From Cyclaneusma minus (lineage: Eukaryota > Ascomycota > Leotiomycetes > Marthamycetales > Marthamycetaceae), in contig JAKZHN010000020.1 of the NCBI GenBank assembly GCA_037179335.1, positions 62,001 through 126,000 on the forward strand: a stretch of DNA of 64,000 nt, written 5' to 3'. A program made the position numbers and the translations under genes. A model generated the notes under the pieces. The model saw only the letters and a list, made by a program, of their open reading frames with translations, ran no database searches and was not told the DNA's origin. This document shows, piece by piece, positions 1 to 11,210 of the stretch. Positions within the stretch are counted from its first letter, which is position 1. Every line of letters begins with the position of its first letter.

Positions 1-3000
1 GCAACCTACTGCACAAGCACTCTGCAGCACCAGACGTTTCCCACAGTGATTCCAAAATGCATTGAAGCCTATCGCTTTCCAACGGACCGCAGCACGTCCG
101 GTCCTTTCGTCCACTGGACCACTCCCGCAGCCAGCCCGAAGGCAAACTGCCGTTCAAAATCTCTACCCCGCCATCGCGATACCCCACTTCAAACAGCCTC
201 ACCGATACTGGGAAAAACCCAAAGAACGAAGATGTCAGACATACATGTATTCTGAGACATATCCCAACCGTCGCCCAGCCTATCAAGACTTTAAGAAATG
301 TGTTGGACGGTTCGTGCTTCGCTGGCAAGTGTCAAAGCTAGTTTGTGGCGAGAGGGTGTGGTGCTGTCAGAAATGCTGCCTAGGGCGACTTTCTTGGAGT
401 GATGAAGTCATCTCGATACTATCGCCAGTCGCGTGCCGTCCTCCTCGTCAACGCGTCGTTTCGACACGGTGTTCCCAGTTCCAACTCCCTATATCGATAT
501 TGAAGAATTAAAAATTCGGGGTCCAAAATGGAAGCGCAACAGCCTCATCGGCCCTTCTGTCCACTCCCAGGATAATCATTACTGCTTATGCGCATCACAA
601 CCCCAGATCCCGGCGAAGAGGAACACGGGATGATCATCACTCATCCCGTCCTATTATTTTCCAGGGTCTTTCTAGCCCCCTCTCCGTGGCAGCGGCACGA
701 GAGCTGGCCCGATAGCCCGCTGTCTCCGCTACAGAAATTACGAGATGCCATGTATGTGGCTAGTGTATCCAACTCCACCGAGGTGACTGGAGCCCTATAT
801 GTAAAGATTGACGCGCACCGCCGTGCCGGGAGTTTGGGCGCCGAGGCGATAGGGCGAGAGTAAGGCGAGAGTAAGGGTCTAGAAGGCGGTGTGTAGGGCC
901 ATGGGCAAGTGTGAATAGCATCATGACAGACTGTTTATTTCACCCGAGTGCCGACATACTTCGTAGCTCTCCGCAAAGATGCTTTTTTTTTTTTTTTGCA
1001 AGTCGATTCATTCACTCCGGCTGGCTAAATCAAAATACCAAAATCGCTATGTATGTTCTTGAGCAACGTGATTCTTTATACCAACACACTGAAGATCATG
1101 ACGTCCCCTGGCATCCACACCCGCGCTCGGCCACATAGCCCGGAAATTCACATCAATCCCACGTGGATTCTTCGTCCTCCATCGTCAAATCCAGATTTTC
1201 CTCATCTCGGTCTTTCGGAGGATGGACAAATACAATCTCGTGGTTTCCCGGCTCAGCTCTTTGTAGACGAATAAGACGATGACCCCGACTACTTACTCAA
1301 GAAACATGGCGGTTTGTTGAGCCAGCCTATGTTCCTTGGCGTCGTGTAACGGGCCGTCGAACCGTAGCCGTCCCGCGTCGACGTCCTCCCGTCCGTCCGT
1401 GCGTACCAGCCACGATATTTTCGTATGTATTTTCGCATCCTTCCTCGCCGTCTCTGACGGTCTCCCACGCATTCCCGCTCTCTTCTTCCTCATTGAATGC
1501 TTTCAGTCCTCAATATCTCCACTCGGACTCCGTGACGGGAAATGGAATCGAAGACCACATGGCCATTTCGCTTCAATCTTGTTTCGCGCCTCGTGTTTTT
1601 CGAGGCGGAAATGGGGGGCGATGACGAATATCCTCGGGCTTTAAGCACGCTGCGAGGCGAAAATAGTACGCCACCAGCACGGGACTACATGTATGGGAAC
1701 TGCGGCCTGCCAACACAGCACTTTTTGACTCATGGGGCGGCTGAGCTGCCGGCCGGACGGCCTTGCGATGTTGGTCACGACCCAGAACATACGCCGGTTA
1801 CTACTAGCAGGTTTGTGGACTGGAGCACGTCAAGTCAAGCTGTCAAGCCCTTGCGCGGCTACGCCTACCACAGCCACGATGGCACATGTCGTGGCCAAGC
1901 CTCATTATTATCAAAAGAACCGAGACGGGTGTGTTCGCCGAAGCTTCAGGCCGAGATGCCTAGAGCTTCAATGAGCTGATCTGTAACATGTTGGCGTGTA
2001 AGAGGGATGGCGACATGTGATTTTTGGGGTGCTTGGCCTCGGTGGGACATCGAAGCAGCGTGGAAACCAACAGCGTGCTGTATCTTGGAGCTGGAGCTGG
2101 GACATAGTTGGGACATATCGATCTGATAAGATCTTGAATCCCTCTGGTACCGCGCCACATTGTTGCAGTAGGCACGTGGGTCAAGTGTCCTGCGGTCCTG
2201 CGGACTCCTGTTTCTCGGTTCGAAGGCCGGTACCGTGTACGGCACGCGGGCCGTGGGAAATTAGCACAGATGATAGCAGCGGACACGGTAGCTCGGACCG
2301 TGGTAAGCACTACGGGGGTATATGTGAGTTAAGTTATTTTGGATTCTGCCGTTTCTGCCGCTTCGGGGATCTGGGGTTGCCTATGTTGAATGTGCATTAT
2401 TGATTTGGGATTCGGGATTTGGGGGCTTTTATCTTGGGGGGGTGAGATTTTGGGGTCGAGATACATAGTGGGAAAACGGGATGCACATTGATCTGTTGGT
2501 CGTTGGGGTCTTGAAGGAACAGAGGAACAGGGCTGAAGGATTGATGGGGCATCTTTTGTCAATCCCCCACGCTGGTACGGCCGTACGTGTATGTGGGGGT
2601 GGAGATGATTTGGACGTGGGATTTGGGCATGGGATCGGGCCCCCACGACTGGAACGGTCGTTGACGCCCTTGTCGCTTGTTGGAGCTGGGTGGCTGATAA
2701 GCAGGATTCTGGACTAACTGACTACCTTACTGCTACCCTGTCGAGTGGGTGGACAGAACCCTTTATTTGTGTTCTGATAACGTCTGGGTTCGGTGTGGGA
2801 AGGCCGAGCTTGTGATGGGGGACTTTTGCTTTGGTGCGAGGCTCACTGGCTTACTGTCACATGTTATTGTCAACGAGGTTGGTAAGTTGCGTGGTTCTCC
2901 TTGATCGTAACTGTGGGAATTGCTGGAAAGGGATCACGAGATTGAGGTGGAATTCCGAATGGGAGCTGCTTCGATTTCAGATATCTGAACTTCCAAATGG

Positions 3001-3764
3001 GTTACTAAGGTGATGTACTTCATAATGCACTGAGAATTTCAGACTTCAGGTGTGTTTCAAGTTGGGGCATAATGCTCAAAGTCTCCAGATAGTCAGTCTG
3101 CTACTGAACTTGGGCATCACCGCTGCTAATAAGACTGGTTTCACTTGTTGTCGAATCTCAAGTTTTGCTTTCATCGACTGACACATCATTGAATTTAGGC
3201 TTCTTTGTATTTGTGAAGTTACTATTTATAATGCCAAAACCTTCTCCTGAGACGTCTTCATCGCTTGTTTCCTGTGAAAGTTCACGACGAGAACGCGGGT
3301 CCAGTACAAGCGGCTCAGGGTGCTGATGTTGAGCTTTGCAAAGATGAAGGGCTGGTTGAAAGAGAGACCAGGACAGGAGATATCGCCATCCCAGCTCGGG
3401 AGCAGCTAGCGGTTGGTGAATGGGGCCCAGCTAACGATAGTCTCGTCAGCTTCACCTCCAGCTTCACCAACGTTCTGGCCAAACGGTGTGTAACAGCTTC
3501 TCAGCACCTTGATTCTGGTGCGCTCCGTAGCAAAGATTCGCGGGGCCAGGGGGATCTTAAGCCGAGTGAGTGAGGGTAACAGCTTTTGCGGTTCCGATAG
3601 AAGTTGGTCTCGGGTCGGAGTTCGCTTTTGAGAACCCTGGCGGACACAATGCAGAGTTTGGAACTGTGCCGACGGCAGGGGGCTAATGATTGTGGGCCGT
3701 AGCAGCTGAAGTAGAAGACATCGCGGTGGAGGAGGGCCGAGCACTGCTGGTTGGAAGCACAAGG
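1..3764. other. Gene-poor region, no supported gene
   Basis: Only short overlapping open frames occur on both strands; none shows a recognisable motif or plausible exon joins. A run of about 15 T lies near 983-997. The tail, 3250-3764, may hold further decayed sequence of the helicase remnant that begins at 3957 on the minus strand, but no frame there could be aligned to a helicase. Confidence 0.5.
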
Positions 3765-3957
3765 TTGTAGCCACTAATTAACTGGCGAGTCTCCCGGTCC
3801 CAAGCTTTCCACCATGGCTTTCACGCAGAGATCGAAACAAAGGTCTTCCCGGTACCTGGCGGTTCGTGAATGATCGCAACCTTCTTTTGTGCCATCGCTC
3901 ACTTGACGGCCTCTAGCTGCGATACATCGAGACCAGTATCGGCAATAACAGGCCATT
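3765..3957 (-). pseudogene. Remnant of a superfamily-1 RNA helicase (UPF1/ZNFX1-like) P-loop region
   Basis: The minus strand encodes a recognisable helicase stretch: a TGLDVSQLEAVK-like segment (3937-3902), then KKVAIIH, then the Walker A motif EPPGTGKT (3865-3842) followed by FVSIS. This order, a short Q-motif-like SQLEA segment just ahead of VAIIxxPPGTGKTFVS, is typical of SF1 RNA helicases of the UPF1/ZNFX1 type. The frame is broken by TGA at 3901-3899, where family members often have a basic residue, so a CGA-to-TGA change is plausible. A second TGA lies at 3823-3821. The continuation (VKAMVESLGPGDSPV, where relatives have a similar GPxDxP segment) is in a different frame, which implies a one-base shift. 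The usual second G of GxPPGTGKT is E here. The rest of the helicase (DEAD-like box, motifs IV-VI) was not found. Family assignment is by eye. Confidence 0.6.
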
Positions 3958-4171
3958 CGCCATGAATGTCGACGGTTCCGAGACTCCTCGCCCTTACAAT
4001 CTCGAGCTGGCTGAGCGTTAGCACAGTTTGGTGCTTCCCATTACCCGAGCGGCCCACGAGAGTCTGTCTATGGGAACGCCCAGGTCATAATTGTCGTCTT
4101 CCTGGTCTTGCTCGGTTGAAATACATTGTGGATGAGGGAGAGAGCCTTGACACAGTGGTGATCCTTGAAGT

Positions 4172-4490
4172 TCAAAGCCCCGTCTTTGCGTCGATCGTGT
4201 ATTCTTGCAGCTGGGCCTGCTGCTCATTCTGAGGCGAATGGGCAGGGCGAAAGTGGGAGCAGGCGTTCTCCAAATTGCCGATACGCTGGCACTGAACTTC
4301 CAACAGGTCGGCCTGGGAGTTGGCGGTCTGGCGAACACCTCGGGTAGCATTGGTGTTGGCAGTGATCTGTCCGTTCAAACCAAAGAGCTGTCGGTTCAGA
4401 TTGTCGACCTGGAACTGGAGGCGCTGCATTTCCATGGCATTGATTTGGGCAGTGAGGCCGTTGATGCACTTGTTGGTTCGGGTAGCGAGG
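4172..4490 (-). pseudogene. Coiled-coil-like ORF fragment, possibly a broken exon
   Basis: A minus-strand frame from about 4490 to 4172 encodes roughly 105 residues rich in Q, N, L and E (segments such as MQRLQFQVDNLNRQLFGLNG), compatible with a coiled coil. It has no good start: a TAA closes the frame just upstream, although CCAG at about 4504-4501 could be a splice acceptor. The frame ends in TGA at 4174-4172. It lies upstream of, and on the same strand as, the helicase remnant, and could be another gene's relic. No family recognised. Confidence 0.25.
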
Positions 4491-4950
4491 CCAGAGCTCT
4501 GGCGTTATCAAGGGCGAGAGGACATGTCTTGTATCTTGCTGCTATCTTCTCATCAGACTAAAGCAATCTGGCTGAGCGTCAGCACTATGAGCAATCCTGG
4601 GGGTCAACGGGAATCTCATACCTGGGAGAGAGGCGCCGGAGAGACTAAGAGAATGCATCACCAACAGGCAGGTCGCAGGTTAGGCCATTTGATATAGCCC
4701 TCAGGCTGCTTAGGTCTAACTCCTGGGATAGCCATGTTGACGGCGTGGAGTTTGCGACTGATGAGGCCGGTGACTCGAATTGGAGACGATTGCGCAGAAG
4801 GAAGCACATGGTGGTATGGTGGTACGTTGGTGAACGCGCTCCTCTGAGGGCTTGAGCATTTCAAGGGGTGTTTGTTTTGGTCTCTGTTATTTGCATTCAC
4901 CGTTAAGTTGAACTCACAAGCAGTGTTTCTTGTCTGTCTCTTATTGCAGA

Positions 4951-5133
4951 ATGCAGTTTGTCAAAGTGTTTACCATCCTTGTCGCTACAGCAAGCTACAA
5001 TCAGTCAGCTCTTATTCAAGCTCCAGCACAAGGCCAGGCGCTCAATGAAAAGGTTGAGGCGATCCAAGATGGGGACCATGGTTGCAATCAAAAATTAGGA
5101 CAGCGGATATACCCTCGGGTATTCCGACACTGA
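4951..5133 (+). CDS. Possible small secreted protein (60 aa)
   Basis: This short frame starts at an ATG directly after TTATTGCAG, which may be a splice acceptor in the 5' UTR. The first 20 residues (MQFVKVFTILVATASYNQSA) look like a short fungal signal peptide: a basic residue, then a hydrophobic core, then small residues. The remaining 40 residues are polar, rich in Q, with a single cysteine, so a disulfide-stabilised effector fold is unlikely. No family was recognised. It lies beside decayed sequence, so it may itself be a truncated gene. Short length makes this call weak. Confidence 0.3.
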   Translation: MQFVKVFTILVATASYNQSALIQAPAQGQALNEKVEAIQDGDHGCNQKLGQRIYPRVFRH

Positions 5134-5972
5134 TCGACCAGCGCGGTGCAATGCCGATCTCACAGTGTGATCGAAGCCATGCGTGAGTGGCTCGATCATG
5201 TACGCCTATGGTGGAGAGAAAAAAGAAAAAAAAGAAGAGAAGTCGGGCGTGGGGCTGGAGGGTTTAAAAGCTGTTGGCGGATCCTCCGCTACGCTAACGC
5301 TTAGCGCGGGAAATGGAGAGAAATTGTTTGCCAGCTCTGTGTGGTGAACAGGCGATGGTTGGTGAGCGGCAGAGGCGAGGATGTAGCGGGATTGCTTGGT
5401 TGTTTTGAGAAGTGTGGCGATGAGGTTGCTAGAGGAGGTTGGAGAGAAGTATATTCAGCCCTTTCGTCGCCCCTTCGATTTATAAAGGCTGAGCACGGTA
5501 TGGCGCCAAGGTTCTAGAATTTCGTGAGGGTAGTATCTGAGTATTAATGGATTCAGCAATGTTGATCTCTTTAAATGGTTTCAATCTGAGACAATTCTTG
5601 GAGATTCTCCCATGGAGAACCACATTAAGTTGCATCTTACTTAGGCTTCTAGTTCTCACCCATTGCTTCTGGTACTTATGACGTCGTTGTCTCCCTTCTT
5701 CTTCTTTGTTCTAATACTTGCTACAAACGTCGATTGATGCGTGCAGCGTCAGGTGTTGGTTGATGCGCTCATTTCTTGTTTCTTTGTTCCAACTTCAGTA
5801 CTCATTCTTGTTACCACAAGTTGCAACATCCTTCAAGCTTGCTTCATTCACTTTCGGTAGAGACAGCTGGACTCCGCAACCTCTCTGAGTACAATACCAC
5901 ATAACGAGCGCCTTCCACTTGCTCAGCGCCTCAGGAACCGCCTTACCCGCAGGCTTCGACGAATCGGCCAGG
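5134..5972. promoter_or_regulatory. Intergenic and upstream region of the 5973 gene
   Basis: No gene seen. TATAAA occurs at 5481-5486, about 490 bases upstream of the next ATG. A purine-rich A/G tract lies near 5215-5242. Nothing else stands out. Confidence 0.35.
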
Positions 5973-7559
5973 ATGTCAAAGTGGGAACATAGACACGATG
6001 GTCTAGAAGAGGGCTTTAAGAGGAACAGAGACGGCAAAATCGAAGATCACCGATCCATCAAAGAACGTGGAGCTGCTATGGGCCTCTATGCACAGGGAGG
6101 GGTGATCAGAAATGATGATGATATTCCAGAGGGAGTTGCGACAACTTGGGGATATGACCCCGATGTAAACCCAGCCTACGCACCCAGCCACTACGTACCC
6201 AACCCGAACAAATTCAACGCCGATTACAACCCAATGCTCGACAACCCACCGATCAATCCTCCATACTCGCCGCGCGTGAGCAAGCCGCACAAAGGGTATA
6301 AAAAGTATGATCCAGATGAGGACCCCCTTATGCAGCCATGCCAGCAGCACCGCCATCCTAAACCATTCGTACCAAAGAGCGAAAGACCACCATGGTACAA
6401 GGGTTCCTTTTTCCGCTACTTTCTGTTCCCTATTCTCCTCGGTATCCTACTGTGTAGTTATCTGGATGTTTTCCAATCGTCGCTCTTGAAGCCGCTGCCC
6501 AAGGTTCCGTACAATGGCACCATTGACGACTACTCTCATCGCAAGAACAACAGCGCGACTGTTCTCGAAACCTTTTTGGAAATCAATCATCGCATCGCAA
6601 CCGTCATCCCACCAAAGGAGATTTGGCAGTTCAGCTATTACTTCAATTCAACTCGCAATCGACTGGAGGGGCTTTCGGCCCTAGCAGACGAAGCTGCCTT
6701 CGTAAACCGCCCTCAAGATGGCTACCAGCCCATTAGTAGTTTGATCGGGTCTCCCATCAAGTTCAAGGACCACTTGAAGTGGGCACGCTTCATCACAAAT
6801 ATGGATACCGTCCCAGAGCAGCTCGATACGGACCGGTACGGGCCGATGGAAGGGCGATGGTGGGAGTTCCATCAGGCCCTTGGAGGGTTCAATGGGGCGC
6901 GCCAGCACGTACCTATTTGGAAAGCTGTGGCTGCTCTCAGTAACGGCAGTAGTCCAGCAGACCCGCGTATGGCTACTATTGTTTACAATGTGATCAAGTA
7001 TTGGATAGACAATGCGCGTGAGCCCTTCAGGGCCCGCGCCAGGCCTCGCGCCGAGGGAGCCATTCTTCCTCGCCAAGCAGCCGAAGAATTTGTCTCCGAT
7101 GCAAAGCAGCTCGTCGATGCCGTGCAAATGGAAATGTACAAGCTCTCTAAGAAAGACGAACACAAACACACTTGGGTCCATCACGGCGCTCCAGCCAACA
7201 GGCAAGAAATTTTGGACAAAGCGGAAGCATGGGCAAAGGAGATGAGGAAGCTGATCTTCGGTGCTGAATATCTGAGCATTGCTACGAAGCGCTGGGAAGA
7301 GAGATATGCTGCTATCGGAGCCCTGGTAGATGTATTGAGAGGGTGGCTGAGCCAGGAGGAGACTTGCGAGTGGCAAAGGACGACCGAGGAAGAGCACCTT
7401 GGTGGGGAGCACCCTGAATTCGCTCCTCGTCCTGGCTGTGTTGGTGGTTCCCTTTCAGACTTGAGCTACAATGTCCTGGTAGATGCTATCAATGTGGGCA
7501 GGAAGGTGGAAAAGGAGTTCACTCAAGCGAGGAATAGGTACAACCACCAGCGGAATTAG
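5973..7559 (+). CDS. Single-pass membrane protein of unknown function (528 aa)
   Basis: An uninterrupted 528-codon frame, starting at the first ATG (AGGATGTC). The N-terminal 145 residues are polar and proline/tyrosine-rich (repeated NP, DP, PP pairs) and end in a basic stretch. A hydrophobic segment of about 21 residues (FFRYFLFPILLGILLCSYL, residues about 146-166) is the only clear membrane span. It is followed by potential N-glycosylation sites (NGT, NNS, NST), which suggests a type II protein with its C-terminal domain in the lumen or outside the cell. The 360-residue C-terminal domain is mixed charged/helical, with W and R rich segments and no motif I recognise. It resembles unannotated single-span proteins common in filamentous ascomycetes, but no family can be named. 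No introns are needed. Confidence 0.75.
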   Translation: MSKWEHRHDGLEEGFKRNRDGKIEDHRSIKERGAAMGLYAQGGVIRNDDDIPEGVATTWGYDPDVNPAYAPSHYVPNPNKFNADYNPMLDNPPINPPYSPRVSKPHKGYKKYDPDEDPLMQPCQQHRHPKPFVPKSERPPWYKGSFFRYFLFPILLGILLCSYLDVFQSSLLKPLPKVPYNGTIDDYSHRKNNSATVLETFLEINHRIATVIPPKEIWQFSYYFNSTRNRLEGLSALADEAAFVNRPQDGYQPISSLIGSPIKFKDHLKWARFITNMDTVPEQLDTDRYGPMEGRWWEFHQALGGFNGARQHVPIWKAVAALSNGSSPADPRMATIVYNVIKYWIDNAREPFRARARPRAEGAILPRQAAEEFVSDAKQLVDAVQMEMYKLSKKDEHKHTWVHHGAPANRQEILDKAEAWAKEMRKLIFGAEYLSIATKRWEERYAAIGALVDVLRGWLSQEETCEWQRTTEEEHLGGEHPEFAPRPGCVGGSLSDLSYNVLVDAINVGRKVEKEFTQARNRYNHQRN

Positions 7560-7981
7560 TTTGTGATTGATGGCACGGAATTATTTGAATATCTGGACTA
7601 GGGAATCGAGCAAGAGGACTATTCATTTCAGAAAGTTAGAAGCAAAAATAGAATCCATCCACCCGTTTCGTAGCCGTTCTTCTACGCTCGAGGCTCAGAC
7701 CCGTTGAGTGTGGCGTCTGGTGAGGTATCTGGGGCATCTACACCTGCACAAAGAACCGCGTCTTTCAGTCAACGGACAAAGACGCAAGATACCGAGTATA
7801 AAACGACAGTAGTTCAGATGTTCACTTTCCGCTTCTCGATGTTGTAGGATACGGCAAATACGACGACTCAACGCTCTCTACACAAACCTAACGGACCCCT
7901 TCTTGGGCCCCAACTACCCTGGTCCCATTCCTGATTTTTAATTTGTTTCTTGCTCGCAGCAGCTCATCCCCTGCACCCAAC
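7560..7981. promoter_or_regulatory. Promoter region of the zinc-metallopeptidase-like gene
   Basis: Contains TATAAAA at 7797-7803, about 180 bases before the ATG at 7982. This spacing is compatible with a core promoter and 5' UTR. It also holds the 3' end of the preceding gene. Confidence 0.4.
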
Positions 7982-10900
7982 ATGGCAGACAATATCAGTG
8001 GCGCTGTCAAGCACTCGCAACAATCCGGGGACAGTCCCGCCGCCAAGAAGCAAAAGTTCAATCCCAATGACTTCACAGACCCCAAACTCCAGCGTCCATA
8101 TTCATTTTGGCTCAGATATAGACATAATGTTGCAGACGCCAATGACATTGCGCGGAGATGTGGCATAGCTGAGTCAAATACACATACTATGCTAAATGGC
8201 AAAAGCGGTTTCACTCCGATGACCCCTATATCACACGGGGAAAGCGACAGAAGATTCTGGGAAAGTAAATGGAGCGAGCTTGATCAGCTACGAGCATTCC
8301 GCGGCTTCACTGCCGCCGAGTTGAAAGAGATTGATGCACTCGCTCCATTTCATGACCTTCCACAGTTATCTGAAAATAACTTGGCAAACATAGTCCCCAT
8401 ACACCCTTTGCTCGAGAAATCAAATTGGATAGACTGCGTTGGTGCTCATGCTCCTGCATACCCGTTAGGCAAAGGGAGGCCGGGCGTCTGGGCAGTAAGT
8501 GAAATCTGCCCTGAGTGGAAGCGTTGGATCAATCTGGGTTTCCCTCTTGCGTTGGCTTTGCATTTTTAGTCCTTGCTTACCTATTCCTGTGGCTAACGTT
8601 TGGACAATATCTAGGCATCGAATGATCCAGTATGGCACATTCTAGACCCTATATTGCGCCTGGTCAGCTTGATCATCACCAACATGCATACAACTCCCTT
8701 TTTCGACGCTCTTGTGCATTACAACGTAACGACTCCTTATGGACCAGAAGCGAAAGGTCCTGGTGAGTTTCACCCAGTACCCAAAAAGCTGTCAGGGAGA
8801 GCTCCTGGGGCACCTTTCCCCCTAACTGGATTTCCTGATACCAAAGACGCCCTCCAAAAATTATATTCCTCGGATAGACCCAAGATCAAGTTTTTCTTGA
8901 CTTCAGGTCAGACAGATAATCACACAGGATACGCAACAGCACGAAGTTTTGGAGCCCTGGGTGAGACGCAGCCGTCTGACGATATGATCCGTGTGGCCAT
9001 CTCCCTTCATATGCTTGAACCTCTTTTTTGGAATCTTTCAACGGCTGAGCGGTTGGCTCATCAATTTCCTATTGCCGTATTAATTGTACACGAACTCACC
9101 GTAAGAAGAGCCCCTTGTTTCTACTTGAACCCATTTGTATCTGCTTCAATTCTTGTCCGTCTCAACTAACGGCATGACAAGCACGCAACATGGCGAATGG
9201 TGGTTCATGCAAAGAAAAGCGATCCATGGAGCACGGACAACATGGCGGAGCCATTCTTTGAGAATGAAATTGTGGCAGAACTGGGGAGAGCGATGGAAGA
9301 CAGTGTAGGTTCCAAGGCTTCTCCAACACCCATGCTCCCTGGCTATTCTAATATTTGGCCAGGTTTTTGGAGGTTGTCGCGAATATCTCGACCGCTCCAA
9401 GGTCTACAGATCATTGGATAGCCTTAGTCTGGGCACATTGGCCACCCAGGTCTTCCCGATTGCAGCTCATTACAAGAACATGTTAGAGAAAAACGACAGG
9501 ACAATTCTGTATGGATTAGATCCTGATAAGGATGTTCCTAAACGTGGCAATGTCTGGCTAATTCCGTTGAAATACTTTGAAAAAATCCAGCAAGCCGAGT
9601 TTTGGTCACACCAGGTACAGTCAGTTGGTGCTGAAGCGATCCAATATACACGGGATGTCGAGAAAGGATCTAGCGGCGCACCTATCTATATAAGATACCC
9701 GAACAAAGTACAAAGGCGTCCTGGCCAGACTTATGACGACTACGTCGAAGCTTTAAAGGAGATAAGTCGTGACAATACGCGGATTGGCCCAGGTGCGGCC
9801 GAGTCTGCACTAAGCCTTCTTGTCGGGAAATACACCACTAGCCCACCCAGTGCAACAACAGATTTAGTATCGCACCCGTACCCGACACCATTCAAATGGT
9901 ACCATGGATTCGAGGGGAAGAAAGTCTACGGCGATCCCCTCAATAAAGCAATAAATGGCGAGGAACTTGGCCCGGACATGGAGGAGGGACGGTATCAAGA
10001 AATCAGAGAAAGACTTCTTGACCCAGCCGACCCCCTTGGGCTGACAACTCTGGACTACGATCACTGGACAGAGTGGGAGGTGGCAATCGAGAGACTGTAT
10101 TCAGAAAAGGATACGGATGACAAACAAAAAGAGTTCCTTCTCAAAATTCTTCGTCCCAGGATCCTCGGTATGTGTGAAGGAATGTATCAACACACGGATC
10201 CAATCATAGAGCACATGCGTCAAAGATACGGCCTTGCAGCCTTGCGTCACTTGCAAGTTTACCTGTGTCCCAATTTTCTATGCGAGGATATGCTAACCTG
10301 AGAGATAGTATTGTCTATGAATCCAATCTTGATTGTAGATTGTATCGTGAGGTTACCCGATTGAGAGCGCTCCTACGTCAAGACCGCGCCATCGTACCGG
10401 TAAGGGCGGAAGAGTATTTGAACACGTTGCCCAAACCGAAACCGCAATGGCCACCTTACGGTATGCCGGAGAATACACTGTATACGTGGTTCAGAAACTC
10501 AAATCCTGACCTTGACGTGAGTCCCGAAGACTTTCGCCAGTGGATGGTAACTTCAAATCGACGGAAGGATATATTAGAGTAAGTTGCCGTTTCCGTCAAC
10601 CCCTGAATCATCAATTCTTGTTACTCTTATACCTTTATAGCTCAAGTGGCTGGGTTATATGAAAGCTGCCATAATTCGTCTAATATTCACTAAAACCTTT
10701 TACAGATGGAGGCCAGAAGGTTTGGGCATGATATACAAGAACTGGGACTACTGCGATGAAAACAACGTCCTCATACCCGCTCCCTTCGATTTTGAGGTTA
10801 CGAATACTAGCTCCGAATCAGATACTGAGGTTACGAACATTGGCCCCGAATTAGCGCACGCAATGGAACTCATTCGACAGTTGCTCGAGTTGAGGCGAAC

Positions 10901-11210
10901 CCACAACCAACCGATTTATGTTATTACCCGTTTCCACATGGATGTGGATCTTGAAACACTAAAGGCCGCTTTCACCGTCCATCGTGCCAAATTCTTTCCA
11001 GAGTGTTTCGCCCGGTTAGAAAGAGAAATAAACAGGCTCGAGAATACCGATATACCCAACGGGCTTTTAGCACGCGAGGAACGCAAAGAGATAATAAAAC
11101 GACATCAACGTGAAGTAGAACACGTGAGGGGTCTAGAAAACCACCCAGATAATTCGAATTTTGATTTGGCAATACAAACTCTACTCGAGCAGCGGGGCAT
11201 AGTGATTTAA
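7982..11210 (+). CDS. Predicted zinc metallopeptidase (HExxH, gluzincin-like), six exons, about 928 aa
   Basis: Proposed model: join(7982-8494, 8615-9100, 9182-9304, 9363-10252, 10309-10578, 10706-11210), 2787 bp, all phases joining. The ATG at 7982 (CCAACATGGC) gives MADNISGA. Exons 2 and 3 join to give VLIVHELTHATWR (HELTH, residues 330-334), a zinc-binding HExxH with the catalytic Glu. Downstream come EPFFENEIVAELGRAME and VFGG; E366, 32 residues after the second His, is the likely third ligand, as in gluzincins. The N-terminal 170 residues are polar (KKQK basic patch); the C-terminal half is charged and has no motif I recognise. No signal peptide is visible, so an intracellular site is likely. 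The fourth intron is uncertain: either GC-AG (10253-10308, GCAAGT donor) or a 44-bp GT-AG from 10265; both keep the frame. Substrate unknown. It resembles uncharacterised fungal HExxH proteins from memory only. Confidence 0.7.

Noticed and set aside
2210..2225. GGTTCGAAGGCC, resembling a tRNA B box
   Set aside because: No matching A box, acceptor stem or anticodon arm around it.
46..2717. Several open frames of 60-149 codons on both strands
   Set aside because: They overlap each other, lack motifs and splice logic, and many begin at non-ATG codons.
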